From: Daedaleopsis sinensis
Taxonomy: Eukaryota > Basidiomycota > Agaricomycetes > Polyporales > Polyporaceae
Direction: 5' to 3'
DNA length: 64,000 bases
NCBI GenBank assembly: GCA_033807695.1
Contig: CM066302.1
Location: 744,001-808,000 of the forward strand
Part shown: positions 1 to 12,918 of the stretch, piece after piece
Numbering within the stretch: position 1 is the first letter of the stretch
Layout: every line of letters begins with the position of its first letter
Made by a program: the position numbers and the translations under genes
Notes under the pieces: generated by a model
Told to the model about the DNA's origin: nothing
Seen by the model: the letters and a program-made list of their open reading frames with translations, nothing else
The model's database searches: none

Positions 1-76
1 CGATGACCGTCTTGAGCAGAGCCTGCGCGTCCGTGCTTTGCGCGAGCATCTGCGATGGAAGCGAGGTGAGTGACAT
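1..76 (-). CDS. Possible 5' end of a gene running off the window
   Basis: On the minus strand an ATG at 76 opens a frame with no stop down to base 1, giving 25 residues that begin MSLTSLPSQMLAQ. Alternatively CAG at 50-52 could be a splice acceptor in front of a second in-frame ATG. The fragment is too short to identify, and the call rests only on an open frame of coding-like composition at the window edge. Confidence 0.25.
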   Translation of the reverse strand, partial: MSLTSLPSQMLAQSTDAQALLKTVI

Positions 77-1973
77 GGCCTGGATGGAAGACGATGCGAC
101 TGACCAGGTGGATTAACTCCATTAGAGGCGAACGACGCAGTTAACGTCGTCGCAACAGAGATTGCGAGGGGTTATACACCTCGAAGATGCTCGGACGAAA
201 TACCGTCCGCCTGACACTCTCCGCATGCGCGCGGGTCATCCTCGGACCAGCGCCCGTTTACCTGGCTCAACGTCTAGCATAGTTTGCGTTCCTGGGGCTT
301 CTGGACGGATGTGCGACTGCATCCAGGTGCGTCCCGTGGTCAGTTGCGAAGGTCAAAGATTGAGAAATTAGCGTCTGGCGAGATTGTGTTCGAAACACCT
401 GCCATGTTAATCAGTCGCGTCTCCCACTGCGCCGCCGCTGTATCCTGTCAAGAACCTTCGTGCATTCGGGATTTGTTCAGCCCGCTCGGGGACCTAGCAT
501 CCGCGTCGAAAATGATCCGGGCGAGGTGTGGTGACGATGAAAGTTGTGCATTGTCTCTGGGCAAACCTGATCCTGATAGCTGGAGGCAGACTGTTGCATA
601 CCTAGTTGGGTGCTAATAAGCATGTTCGTCGTGTATATGAAGCATACGCCTTAGAATGCCAAGGGTGGATTAACTGCATAGCGTGCACGAGTGATACTAT
701 GACGACGTACCCTGCAATTCACTAGAACAACTTTTCCAAGTTGTCTATTTGCATCTCCTCTATCAGCTTTTTCGTCACATATCTCCAGCATTGTGGACAG
801 TAATATCGAAACGTGTCTTGAGCCCGGGTATCGGCAGCGGCTTCTTCAGCTTGTACAGCTCCGCGACGGGATAGGCATACTTTGACTTACATCTGTCGAA
901 ATCGTCGTTACCTACGCCTGGGGTCGTTCACTTCACCAAGAACTTTTGGCGCGGTGGTGAACATGACGTATCTGATATCGGAGATATATCATGTATCAGC
1001 AGTGTTGACTTGAGAACGACGCACGAAAGGCACTAACATGTTCCCTTGCTTGGCACAGCAACGTGCGTAGACCGTATGCAGCCTTAGGCAGACCAATCGC
1101 ACTGCCGTAGCTATCTTGAATTCAGGATGCGTCAAGGGATCTGACTCACGTAACAGAGGAAGTAGGTGCAGTCCTGGTGCAGTCTATTAGAGCCAAAAGC
1201 GCGCTCTCTTTCAGCTTGTACCTTCGAAATTGATGATTTTTCTTCCGCTCTGCGATGAGCTGCTTGAGCTCCGGCTTGATGGAGAGAATCACGTCCATCA
1301 TCCCCAGCATTGAATTTGCGCCTCGGCTTAACAGGCTTCAGGTGTGTAGATGAGGCTAGGCAGAGGCTGAGGCGAGTTTGCTTCGAAAATCGACTCAATG
1401 GGTTTAGGATCGCTAGTGACTAGTGCCCGAGCTGAAGAGGTTTATCAGGCGAAAGAGGCCATCTAGTTCCGTTCTGTAGGCATGTGTAGCAGACCAAAAG
1501 CGTCTCAAGATGTAAATAGATGTGAGGACAAGGTGCTAGCAAAAACAAAGGACGGAATCGCGGTCAGAGCTTCTGGTGTCGCGTCTGTGGCTGAGCGCTA
1601 CGAACATGCGTTCCCACGGCTTCTAAAACCCGTTCTGTGACCCTCTGTAAGTGTAACTTACCACTTACTTACCGCGATTTTGCAGCTTTACATCAATGAC
1701 TTCGTCGTCGAGTACACGTACACTAAGGGCTGTTCTGCCAATTGATTCTCTTCAGTGTTTCCGACCGTGCTTGAGAAAAGGTCGCGCACGTTTCCGAGTC
1801 CAAAAGCGGAAAACAAAGATGAGATCGCCGGAGCCAGCCGCATAGCGCCCGCAGAACAATGGCTGTCGGTTGTGCTCTTCATCTTCTCCCTTCACTCCCA
1901 TCTGCCCTCCCCCTCCCGACTCGACGCCCTCCACGTCCCCTGCGCTGTGCGCACACAGACGTCGCTGCCTTTC
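77..1973. other. Intergenic stretch without a supportable gene
   Basis: About 1.9 kb in which the open frames (all under about 110 codons) show no recognisable motif, have no consistent splice structure and are broken on both strands. The last 200 bases before the kinase ATG at 1974 are rich in C and T, as is common in leaders of basidiomycete housekeeping genes. A frame open from 1755 runs into the kinase exon, but its N-terminal part looks like untranslated leader. Confidence 0.5.
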
Positions 1974-3813
1974 ATGATCAGGAAAATGGCGTCAAAGCTC
2001 CACCTGGCCCACCACAGACCCGTCGATTTGTCCTCTGCGTCCTCCGCCGCCTCTTCCTACGCCCAGTCCACCTCCACCCTCTCGTACGAACCGCGCGGCT
2101 CAATATCGACAGAGAGGACTTCTGTACACACCGAGGACTGGATCAAGGAGCAGCTGGAGATGATACAACCTCTGCAGACGGAGGAACTCCAGGTTCGGCG
2201 CTCGAAAGGCTCATATCGCCTCTCCGACTTCATCATCCAGCGTACACTGGGCACCGGTAGTTTCGGACGAGTACATTTAGGTGAGCACTTTTTCTTTCAA
2301 GCGACTTCAACATGCGTCTGTCTATGCTTGGGCGGATTCTCAGGAGTGGTTGCCTATCACCGTCTGACAAGGGTGAATGGTAATCCTCCCAATACTTGCA
2401 CCTCCTCGCGTTCGCCTTCAAGAGCTGGTGTGTCCTGCGCGACTACCCTCTACGCTTGCACTCCGTTTGCGGCCCGCCCGCGAACCTCAGCGACGGTGGC
2501 CAGGGTTGTAGTATCACTCGCCACCGGCGTAGCTCCAGTGTTGCCTAGACCTTCCCTGCAACCATCTACATCTTGTCTCCGTTGTCTTTTGATGATCCTC
2601 AAAAGACGCTGTAGAGCGGTCAGATTGTCTTTTCGATTAACCTTTGATTGGTATTGGACGCACCCGCGATGTTGCGCTCGGGCGCGCGTCATAGCAGTCA
2701 TCGTCACATATCTGACCACCTTCCCTTCTTCACAGTACGAAGCAAGCACAACCTTCGGTTCTATGCAATCAAAGTCCTAAACAAGGAGAAGATTGTGCGC
2801 ATGAAGCAGGAGTCGCATACGCGCAACGAACAGATCATGCTGCAGGCGGTGCAGCACCCGTTCATCATCAACCTATGGGGCGCATTCCAGGATACTTCCA
2901 ACCTGTACATGGTCATGGACTTTGTTCCTGGCGGTGAACTCTTCACGCTACTTCGGAGATCAAATGTAAGTTGCAACTGCCATCGCCCGTCGCAGACGAA
3001 CTCATCATTGCCTCAGCGGTTCCCCGACCCAGTCGCAAAATTCTACGCTGCGGAAGTCGCCCTTGCTCTCAACTACTTGCACAGCAAGGATATCATTTAC
3101 CGCGATCTTAAGCCCGAGAATATTCTGTTGAACTATGACGGGCACATCAAAATTGCGGATTTTGGATTCGCGAAGGAGTGTCTGACAACCGTCTGGACGC
3201 TATGCGGTACACCAGATTACCTCGCCCCCGAAGTATGTTCGAATGATCGCTGTTCACAAGTGTTCCCTTGTTGACGTTCATTCGGATAGATCATCAGCAA
3301 CGCTCGATACAACAAGAGCGTGGATTGGTACGCCCTCGGCGTGCTCATCTTCGAGATGCTCTCTGGCCTGCCACCCTTCCACGAGCCCGATATCTCTCCA
3401 GTCGTGCTCTACGAGAAGATCGCACAGGGCCCAACATGCGTCAAGTGGCCAGCGTTCCATCCGAACGCGACGGACCTCATTCTGAAGTTCATGGAGCGTG
3501 ACCCATCAAAACGCTTCGGCAACATGCAGCACGGCGCGGGCGACGTGTTCGCACATCCGTGGTTCGCGGAGGTGGACTGGAACAAGCTCCTGCGGAGGGA
3601 GATCACCGCGCCCTACCTGCCCAAAATCTCCAGCGAAGGAGACGCAAGCGCGTAAGTCGTTCTACCGACTCTCGTCACATACTCATTCTAACTCTTGATG
3701 CTTCTGACAGATTTGAGATGTATCCCGAAGACAGCGCGTCCGCGCGGTACGGGGAGAACACCCCCGACCCATACGGCGACCGCTTCCCCGATTTCGAGTA
3801 TTCGAGCTCATGA
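1974..3813 (+). CDS. AGC-family Ser/Thr protein kinase, PKA catalytic subunit-like
   Basis: Five exons (1974-2280, 2736-2965, 3017-3232, 3290-3651, 3711-3813) give 405 aa. After a Ser-rich N-terminus of about 85 residues comes a complete kinase domain: glycine loop GTGSFG (~94-99), Lys115 in [12 protein letters not shown] with Asp209, DFG with Asp227, and an activation loop TLCGTP with the Thr that AGC kinases phosphorylate (Thr240), then APE. The end (FPDFEYSSS) fits the AGC C-tail with an FxxF-type motif. Known role of the family: cAMP-released phosphorylation in the cytoplasm and nucleus, controlling growth, carbon sensing and development. Intron 1 is unusually long (455 nt) for this window; the other introns are 51-59 nt. 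ATG 1974 was chosen, with a second in-frame ATG at 1986. An in-frame ATG at 1755 is possible but unlikely. A related AGC kinase cannot be fully excluded. Confidence 0.9.
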
Positions 3814-4260
3814 CCGGACTCGGACTTATCATCATCATCATCCTTGCATACATATATCCCACATACCTGTGTACACACACATCCGTTCGTGTACTACCTA
3901 CCGCTCACGGACTCGACTCTGACTTGTATACGGTGTACGTGTAGGTATGTATTCTCTATGTCGCTATCGTGTCTGTGTATTTCGTCCTGCCCTCGTCTTT
4001 CCCGTCTTCTCTGGTGTGTGTTCTGTCGCATGTCTATGTATGTACTAGTCTGGTATGCGTATGCCTGGAGACTGGGGTCCCTGGACTCGTCGAAACTCAC
4101 CAGCCTCCACCTTTAAGCTGGAGGAGCCAATCAAGGCTGCGCGCCTGCGGCGGTTAGTCGACTAGTCGCCGGCCCGACTCGGACACGTTGCGCATTTTGA
4201 ACAGAAAGCGTCTTGACTCTTCACCACCTCCTCCACCGTTGCCTGCTGTAGGCCTGGCTC
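3814..4260. other. Kinase 3' region and promoter of the first F-box gene
   Basis: T/C-rich spacer of about 450 nt with dense TATGT/TGTAC-type words. It probably holds the kinase 3' UTR and the promoter of the next gene. No coding frame is supported. Confidence 0.5.
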
Positions 4261-6099
4261 ATGTCTATGTCTACGCCCGTATGTCAGGTTATCTCTGTTT
4301 CTGTCAAAGTAACCGAAATTGCACTATTTCAGACAGATGCCGGCGCGTTCCCGCTGAACACGCGCGCAACATTGAAGGCTCTATACTGTCAAGACATTCT
4401 TCTGGAGATTTTGGAGTACATTGCTCCAAAACGGTTGGATCCTGAGACCTTACCACGACATAAGCTCGAGAAACGGGAAGCGCAGCGGACGCTCGCAGCG
4501 TTAGCACGCGTGAGCCGTGCCTTTACCCATCCAGCGTTGGACGTCCTATGGAGGGTGACCAATGTGCTCTCTCTGCTGTCTGTTCTACCCCCATTCTATA
4601 CGAGTCGTGATACTAAGGGGCCCGTGTGGGTAAGGCACCTTCTCATAGAATCTCTATAGGCGACTCCTCACTACTTATATTGCATTTAGGTTCTCCGTCG
4701 CGAGCCTTCCAGTAAAGCCTGGGCCCGGTTCATGGGGTATGCGAAGCGGGTCAAAGACCTAGACAATTCCTTACCCGAAAGAATGAACTGGGATGTCGAG
4801 GCACCCATCTCTCCGACCGTATGGACCTTGCTGAGCAAACGAGCTCCGCGAGGCGGTCTCCTTCCGCGTCTACAGCGACTGGAGATGGACGTGCGGTCGG
4901 AAGACCCTGGCCGCATTGTGCTCCTTTCATCCAGTATCCGGCACCTCACGATCAACGTCTACTGTCCTACATCCGAGGGCGGAGAATTTGAATATAGATA
5001 TCACACGACCCAAAGGATCCTTGACGTGGCCCAGCGCGACACCTTCCCTCATCTCCAAAGCTTGCGCATCAAGCATCTGAATCTACCCGGCCAACCTGTG
5101 ATGCAACTAGAGGACCTCCCATATGCGAACTACACTCATCTTCACGTTTTGGAGATCGAGCACCAAGTCAAACTGGATTCATCGCTCTTGGACGCACTGG
5201 CCGCGTTCCCCCGCCTCCGGAGGCTCGGGCTAGCGATGTCGTTTGACACGAGTGCTGAACCGGAGTTGCGTTCCGCGTTTCCCGCGTTGCGCGAGCTAAA
5301 GCTGGTTGCTACGTGGTCGCACATTTCCTCGTTCTTCAAGCGGACATCGCCCAAGCACCTCGAGGCGTTGACCCTCGCGATCGTGCGAGACGAGCCTGCC
5401 GACCGGAACGCCATCGCTCAAGTCAACCAGAACATCCCGCCGACACTTCGACGATACAGCGTCTCGTTCGATGCCCGGTGTCGTGTGCAGCACTGCAAAC
5501 GCATACTCGCCGGTCTCATGCGAAGGAACCTTGCGCTCACCCACCTGTCCATCGCGATCGCCACCCTCCACACCGACGTGCTGCCCCTGAAAAAGCAGCA
5601 GCTCACAGAGATGGCGAGCATGTGGCCGAACCTCCTCGTCCTCGAGGTCAGCATCGACGCCGTGCACGACAACGCGGAGCCGACGCATGAAATCGCGGAT
5701 GTGCTCGAGATCGAACACGTCGTCCACTTCGCGCAGAAGCACCCGAAGCTCCTCCGCCTGACGCTCCCGTTTGTCTGGGTCCCCCACAACCCCGATCACT
5801 GGCCCAAGTCCGGGGTGCTGTGGCACATGGTCCCGCAGCTCGACCACGGCCTGCAGCGCTTTCACGTATCCCTCGTCGACGAGGGGCCGCTGTCGGCCAT
5901 ACGATGCGTCGCGCTTCTGTATGACCGCCTCTTCCCGAATCTCGACTTGACGGACGCAGAGCGCTGTAGGACGCGGACGGAACCGTCGCGCAAACGGTTT
6001 GGATACTGGGGCGACGTCGAGCAGATGATCGTCGCGCTGCAGATGGGTCGGTCGGGCATGCACCGTTCAACTGGGCCTGCGCCGCCGGTTCAGTGGTAG
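4261..6099 (+). CDS. F-box/LRR-like protein, tandem copy 1
   Basis: Exons 4261-4278, 4333-4629 and 4690-6099 give 574 aa. The first exon is only 18 nt (MSMSTP). The 54-nt intron after it has no stop in frame, so retention would also be readable. Residues ~20-75 look like a fungal F-box: CQDILLEILEYIAP, then a basic stretch and ALDVLWRVTN. The rest is a chain of degenerate leucine-rich units (LPRLQRLEM, IRHLTINV, FPRLRRLGLAMSF, FPALRELKL). Family role: the F-box binds Skp1 in SCF ubiquitin ligases and the LRR part selects substrates; the substrate is unknown. Copies 2 and 3 follow on the same strand with the same exon pattern, so the trio arose by tandem duplication. Confidence 0.8.
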
Positions 6100-6412
6100 A
6101 ATCTATATCATTACTTGCCTTCAAGTTGTACCGTACATGTGCACACCTATTCTTCTGTATACTCCCTACTTATGATTTGCTCGCATGGACTGCATTGTCC
6201 CTTGGGTGACCACTAGTGGCAGTCTGGTGGCAGTCACGAAGTTGGTCACCCATCAAACCTACCCGCCAATCAACTTCGCGCGTCTTGATTTCGACCGGGA
6301 CACGAGCGTGACAACTTTTTTGGGCGACGCGTCGCGAGTCGGGCTCCCCTGGAACGCCTCTTGCCACCACCACCACCACCGACCCCCTTCCAACATCCAT
6401 CGTCAATCATTC

Positions 6413-8247
6413 ATGATGTCTCCAAGTGTATGTTTACTCTGAGGTTGTATGTGACACACTAACAACTCTCCAGACTCACGAGCCTCAAATGTTTCTGACC
6501 ACGACAGCAGTATCGAAAGCATTACACTGTCAAGAGATTCTCTCGGAAATTATCGAATATCTTGCGCCCGGACCCTTGGATCCCAAGTCTTTACCGCGTC
6601 AGCAACGAGAGCGACGGATAGCGCAGGGCACGCTCGCAGCCCTAGCCCGCGTGGGCCATGCTTTCAGCCATTCCGCGTTGGACGTTCTATGGAGGGTAAC
6701 CAACGTTCTCGCCCTGCTTTCTGTTCTGCCAACGTTCGAATTGAGCCGGGATGGAGAGAACATCTACGTGAGTGAGCTTCCTTTGGATAAGTATCATCCC
6801 TTCTCACATCGCTCCCCGGCCGTCTACCACCAAGCTTCTCTCGGGCGAGCCGTCTAGCAAAGCCTGGACCCATTTCTTGCAACATGCCAGGCGCGTCAGA
6901 GAGCTAGATATGTCAGCCTCGGAAACCGCGGTGAAGGCACCGGTCTCTCCGTCCGTATGGACTTTTCTGAGCATACGAACTCCGCAAGGTGGTCTCCTTC
7001 CACGTCTGCAGAGGCTAGAGATGGATGCACGCCCAGAAGACCCTGGACACATCATACTCCTCTCCTCCAGCATACGTCATCTCACCATCAACGTATACTA
7101 CCCCACATTGACGGAGGAGGGACATCATACCAGTACAACCCAGACGATCCTCGACGTGGTACGGCGAACGACCATCCCCCATCTCGAAAGCCTGCGCGTC
7201 AATCGTGTAAACCTGCCTTTTTTTGAGCCGGCGCGTCGGGCGAAGGACCTCCAGTATGCCGGCCTCAATCATCTTCGCGAGCTGGACATCGCACACAAAA
7301 TCACCCTCAAGCGGTCACTGTTAGAGGCGTTGGCTGGGTTCCCTCATCTGCGCAAGCTGGGCTTGGCAATGTCTTTCGAGTCAAACTCCGACTCCCCGCC
7401 CCTGTCATCTGCGTTTCCAGTGTTACGAGAGCTGAAGCTTGCAGCGAAATGGCATCACATCGTCGCATTCTTTGACAACGCACCGCCAAAGCACCTCGAG
7501 GCCTTGTCTTTGGACATCGTATGCAGCAACCGTATGAGTCCAGTATCCATTGGCAACTTCAACCCCAAGCTACCGATGTCGCTCCGACGCTACAGCGTAT
7601 CCTATAGCGAGCGCTGCGTCTATCAGTATTGTGCCTTTGTGCTCAAAGGCGTCATGGAAAGGGACCAGATCACTCACCTGTCTGTTGAGATTGGCAAGCT
7701 CTACAGCGTAAGCTCGCAGCCTCTAAACGAGCAAGAATTCAATGCGATGGTCGACGCATGGCCGAACCTCGTGGAGCTCGACTTTGCCGTCAAGTCCCTG
7801 CAAGACAATGTGCAGCCTCCAAGCGAGTCCGGAAATTCCCCCACGACGGATACCCTCGTCCGCTTCGCCAACGCGCACCCGCATCTCGTCCGGCTCACGC
7901 TCCCATACGTCCACATCCCGATAGACTCCACGATGCAGCCCAAGTCCGGTGTACTGTGGCACATGGTCCCGCAGCTCGACCACGGGCTGCAGCAGCTCCG
8001 CATCTCCCTGGTCGACGCGCGTACGCTTTCGGGCTTGCGCTGTGTCGCGCTCCTGTATGACAGGCTGTTTCCGAATCTGGACCTGACGGCCGCTGAGCCC
8101 GAGGAGGAGTATCGTGGACTTCCGAAAGATGGTGCTCGCCCCCCTTTTGGCTACTGGGTCGACGTCGAGCAGATGCTCGTTGCGCTGCAGATGGGCCGTT
8201 CGGGTGTGCACCGTTCAGGACATGCACCGCCGGTCGAGTGGCTGTAG
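6413..8247 (+). CDS. F-box/LRR-like protein, tandem copy 2
   Basis: Exons 6413-6427, 6474-6767 and 6835-8247 give 573 aa. Exon 1 is a 15-nt microexon (MMSPS), placed by its GTATGT donor, a CTAAC branch-like word at 6459-6463 and a CAG acceptor at 6471-6473, and by matching copy 1. The F-box region (CQEILSEIIEYLAPG ... ALDVLWRVTN) and LRR-like repeats align with copy 1 throughout, including the shared junction EPSSKAW after the second intron. The C-terminal third holds conserved blocks such as SGVLWHMVPQLDHGLQ and LYDRLFPNLDLT. Probable role: substrate adaptor of an SCF E3 ligase, inferred from the F-box only. The protein is intact. Confidence 0.8.
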
Positions 8248-8495
8248 TCACGACTGGTACTATAGCGTGGTGTCCTCGTTGACATCATGTCGCCCGGGTG
8301 GACTTTACTATAACTTAGGTAGCGCTACATATGTACCACTATTCAAGACTAATCTTGATTTAACCTATTCGTTGTCAGATTGAAGAATATTAATGTTGAA
8401 TCCAGTATGTATTATCATATGTACTCCCAATTACGCAGGTGGCGCAGACCTAGAACGAGCCGGCGAGGCGACCCCTTTCTGAGTCGTGGGATAAC
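8248..8495. other. Spacer between F-box copies 2 and 3
   Basis: A T-rich spacer of about 250 nt, probably terminator plus promoter. No gene seen. Confidence 0.4.
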
Positions 8496-10304
8496 ATGCC
8501 TCCTTAGTAACCAGACTCTCGCCGGTCACTTCACTTTTCCCAGTATCGCTGCTACTATGAGCGCAGCTTCCACAACTCTTCATTGCCACGAGCTCTTCTC
8601 AGAGATTGTCGAATATCTTGCGCCCGAACGCCCGGATCCACGAGCTCTACCGCGACAGAGACTGGAGATACACACGGCGCGTCGTACCCTGGCTGGATTG
8701 GCCCGCTTGTGCCGTGCGTGCTACTGTCCGGCTTTGGACGTTTTATGGAGAATCACAACGGCAACGGCTCTTTTGTCCGTTCTTCCGACGCTTCGGCCTC
8801 AGCACAGGGAAGATGGGAACGACGTGAGTACAGGAGTTAAAGTCGATTATAATGTTCCTTACTCATTGCGATATAGAAATTACTGAGTGGCGAGCCCACC
8901 AGCGAGGATTGGGCCCGTCTCATGGAGTATGCCCGACGGGTCAGAGAATTGTACATAGAAAACTCCCCGGGCGCGAAGAGGATCTCTCCTACGGTATGGG
9001 CCTTCGTCGCCGGACGACTCCCGCAGGGCCATGTCCTCGTTCCTCGTCTGCAGCGATTGGAGTTGGAAATTCGCGGTAACGACGCTAGCATGGCTCCCGT
9101 CGTCCTGTCTTCGACCATTCGCCATGTCGTGATCATTATCTACACCTCAAGTTATGAGCATCCGCCAACCGCAGTATGGGGCGCCAAGACAGCTCTCGAC
9201 GTGGCGCGGCGTACCACCATCCCTCACCTCGATTGCCTGAGTGTCAGGCAAGTCGGCTGGGAGGTCGAGTTGGAGCGGCGGCAGATCACGTCAAGCTGGA
9301 ACCTCCTTCCGTATCCAGAACTCAGCCATCTTCGTATCTTGGAGATCGAGCACCCTATCCACCTCTCATCAGATATCTTGACTGCGCTGGCGGCGTTTCC
9401 TCGCCTGCAGAAGCTTAGTATGATCATCAGGTCTTTCGACCGTAACGTCGGCGCCGGTCCCGAAACACCTCTATCATCCGCATTCCCCGCGCTGCAAGAG
9501 CTGCACCTCACATGCTCGTGGGAGGTGACTTCTGCATTCATCCGCAAGTGTCCGATCAACAACCTTGAGGAATTGGTGCTGTGGAACCCTTGCACAGACG
9601 AACCGAGTCAGTCCTCCATTGGCGACACCGCATCGGATCACTGGCGGCTCATAACGGCATCCATACGACGATTCAGCATGACGTTGCGCCCTGCTGCAGT
9701 CCCATTCGTCTTCAAGTGGGCAACCGAAATGGCCCAGCTGACTAGCGTCAATATCGTCATAGATCAACTACAAAACAACCAGCTTTTCTTCACGGAGAAC
9801 GTTCTAGGCACCATCGTGGACGCATGGCCCAATCTCGTTGAATTCGAGTTCAGCGTCAAGTCGATGGCGTATCTTGCGGGTAATGATGGCATCACGGCAC
9901 TCTACTCCTCCTTTGGTGTGGCACGGCCTCGTCTAGCCACGCTCATCCGGTTCGTCAAGAAGCACCCTCATCTCCTCCGACTCACCCTTCCGGATGTCGA
10001 CACATCCGCCGTCCGAAACTTTGCCTACATCAACGACCCGACCAGATTGTGGAAGATGGTCCCGCAGCTCGATCACGGTCTTCAAGCGCTGCGTGTGTGC
10101 CTGGTAGAGGAGAGGAGTCCGCCGGAAACGCGCATCGAGGCGATGGTCTACGACCGCCTGTTTCCGCAACTCGATCTGTCGGGTGTGAAGAGCCTCGTAG
10201 ATGAAGGTATGAAGTATGAGCACTGGAATGACATCGAGCAGTTCCTTGTCGCGATGAGGATGGGTCGGACAGGCAGTCACCGCCAGGGTGCTCTGGGGAC
10301 GTGA
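8496..10304 (+). CDS. F-box/LRR-like protein, tandem copy 3
   Basis: The main exons are 8544-8823 and 8877-10304. By analogy with copies 1 and 2 I add an 11-nt first exon (8496-8506) joined over a 37-nt intron, giving 572 aa, close to 574 and 573. If that very short intron is wrong, translation starts at ATG 8557 (564 aa). The F-box (CHELFSEIVEYLAPE ... ALDVLWRITT) and LRR-like units follow, with KMVPQLDHGLQALRVCLVEE matching the others near the C-terminus. It is the most divergent of the three tandem copies but has no stop or frameshift. Confidence 0.75.
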
Positions 10305-11310
10305 CACGCGTACGGTCTCCAACGGCTCTTAAAAGGCCGTGTTAGCAATCTTTATGTTTGGCCTGTGATGTACACCTGATGTCAAGTACGCCATGTTTAA
10401 TACATCCTCAATTCTAACCAAATTCTAACGAAGCTGGCGACAGGCGTCCAGTAGACTATGACATCATAGATAGAACTCGGATGGGTCCGGTAAACGCCGG
10501 CTAGCCAACGAGCGCTTTTCTGGTCTCTTCGCTCGACCACCATCATCGTCGATTACGGTCTTCTCAGAGTTCTTCTCAGGCTTTTCAACTATCTATTCCA
10601 TACCTGCATTCACACTCGGTGCTTTTCTCTGTGGTAGGCTTCATGGAGACCGACTAGAAACGGTGGCCGATACAGGGCGCTGGTGGCAGGGCAACTTGTG
10701 AGTACAGACAGTACAATGGCCATGCCAGTATGTCTCGTTGAAGTCACCATCGATATCCTCAAAGCTCTCGATCACGTTGCATTCAAGGATGGCGTGTCTC
10801 ATAGATAGCATACGGCTCATTTCTCGATCGAATATCCTTCATGACAAATGGAGTGCTGCTGCTCATGCGCAGCTGCGCTGAAGGGTGCTGCGCCTGGGCC
10901 CTGCGCAACCATCCCCTCGTGGTGAGTACTCTGTCTCCGGCCCTAGCAAATTTGAATGATAGTGCTACCAATTGTCCGAAGGCACGAAGCGCAGCTCGGG
11001 GTGATATCCAATGCTGCTAGGCCCACAGCGCGTGCCACCTGTGACTCATCGACTGCGCGCGAAGATTGTCACGAAACCCGAAGCTCATTCTCCCTCAGCA
11101 TAGTGGCCACCTAGTCTACCGGCATGCGCGCACAGCCGCTGCGGAGAGCCTGCGCAGCTGTTCTGTCGCCTGCGTACCACACACGCGCAGACGTGCACAT
11201 CGCACGAAATCGCGACTGCTTGGCGCCCGGCACCGAACCTCTATAAGCGTTGAGGGCATCGCCTCCAAACTTCCTCGTTGTCCCTCATCCACATCTTACG
11301 CTTTACTACT
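10305..11310. other. Intergenic region with a TATA-like box before the membrane-protein gene
   Basis: About 1 kb without a convincing frame. TATAAG at 11242-11247 lies about 65 nt before the ATG at 11311 and is a plausible core promoter for the next gene. The middle (10780-11200) is GC-rich and contains only short frames. Confidence 0.45.
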
Positions 11311-12918
11311 ATGAACCCTCCCATCGCTCGTTACGTCGATGATCCGGAGAAGGGCCCGCAGGGTCCGGATGTGTTCTTCGCGCGTCCGAACTTTGGCCCC
11401 CCAGGTTATCAAGCGGTTACCGTCCACCAACCTCCCGTAGAGGCTGTCCAGGGCGACCCTAGAAACGTCCGCAGGCGTCGTTGCTGGCATTTCCTTGTCT
11501 GCACCTTCCTCTTTGTTATCACTCTTCATACCTTCCTCGGGACAAAGACCGCGAGTGAGATTGGCGTAAGCCTATATGCATGTCTCGAACTTCTTTCAGT
11601 CCAACTAATACATAGTTCGCCTCTCAGGACTACATCGCGCACGACGAATACAAGACCGGACCGTCCAAGTGCGAGGACGTCGTGAACTGGACGAAGAGCA
11701 CGCTCGATCATCCGCACGACTATCCCTTCCATGCGCAGACGAGCGTCACTCTCCCATTGTCTGCTCTCGACTTGTTCTTCGTCTCCGAGGGTTCTTTACA
11801 GCATGGCAACTTCGAGATGTCTCAGGATCTTGACAACCACTCGGATAATGCCGTCGTCGATATCTATGTCTCGTACAAGGTGCCTGATGCCTTGGACCAG
11901 GCGACGGTATGTCGGATGCACTCGGAGAGTGACGAATGGGGCGTTGGGATTTTTGTAGGTCGCATCCACCTCGATGCACTACACCCCAAGACGCTGACGT
12001 TTTTCTGATCTACAGACGCCTTTTGCCGGGCACCCCCACCGCGAACGCCACCTCAAGTTCCATGTGCACCTCCGTCTTCCTGCTGCCAAGTCCCACGACG
12101 AGGTACTCAAGATCAACAGCCTGACGACGGACCTTCCCCTCTTTGTCCACCATCTCCCCGAACTCGCATCAGTGTATTTCCAAACACTCAAGCTGCACTC
12201 TACGAACTCTCCCATTGACGCTAACGTACGTCTAGCGGTTCTTTTTATTGCTACATGATTCGACTAACCTTGGATAGTTGGTGGCAGGGAACTTGATGAT
12301 TTTCGAGGCGTCCAATGCTGCAATCCATGGCACCTTCAACGCTTCCACATCCCTTGTCCTCAAGACTACTAATGCGCCGATCGATGTCCAGGTCAACTTG
12401 GTGAACGGCAATGAGAGGTTCACTACGCTCACGATGAGCACTAGCAACGGGTACGTCAACCTAACCGTCTTTCAACTATCTATTTGCTCACACTTTCTAC
12501 AAACAGTCGTATCGACGGCACCATCTCCCTCGCGTCCAACACGTCCGACTCGACTAAGGGCAAATACTGGGCCTCTGCGCGCACTGCGAACGCCCCGCTG
12601 CACCTCTCGTTTGTCGACGCCCCGGTCGATTCCACCCTCACCCTTGAAGCGCACACGGCCAATTCCCCCGCGGAGGTGTCGCTCCACAAGACGTTCGAGG
12701 GCAAGTTCGACCTCTCGTCGTCGCTGTGGTTTACGCCCGAGGTGCAGTGGCACCCCGTCGAGGACCCCGCCAAGCGCGAGCGCACGCGCCGGGTCTTCGT
12801 CGGCCAGGTCGGGCGCGGCCACGTCGAGGGCAACGTCGCCTGGGCCGCGGAGGGGGAGAACAGAGGCGAAGTCTCGGTAAAGACGTCGAACTCGCCCGTC
12901 CGTCTGCACCTCGACTAG
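11311..12918 (+). CDS. Type II membrane protein with repetitive beta-rich ectodomain (DUF7330/DUF4097-like)
   Basis: Exons 11311-11565, 11628-11954, 12016-12225, 12278-12450 and 12507-12918 give 458 aa. A proline-rich N-terminus ends in RRRR (~54-57), followed by one hydrophobic segment (~59-77), as expected for a signal anchor with the rest outside the cytosol. The remainder repeats a short pattern of the type TSNAPIxV / TTNAPIDV / TANAPLHL, like the stacked beta units of DUF4097/adhesin-like and fungal DUF7330 proteins; that family name is from memory and not confirmed. There are no catalytic motifs. A paralogue with matching intron positions lies at 53710-55000. Function unknown, perhaps cell-surface. 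Confidence 0.75.

Noticed and set aside
1755..1973. Upstream extension of the PKA-like kinase to ATG 1755
   Set aside because: The extra 73 residues show leader-like composition and no conservation pattern; ATG 1974 is in better context with the Ser-rich N-terminus.
5296..6063. 255-codon minus-strand frame
   Set aside because: Antisense to the LRR part of F-box copy 1; no independent evidence.
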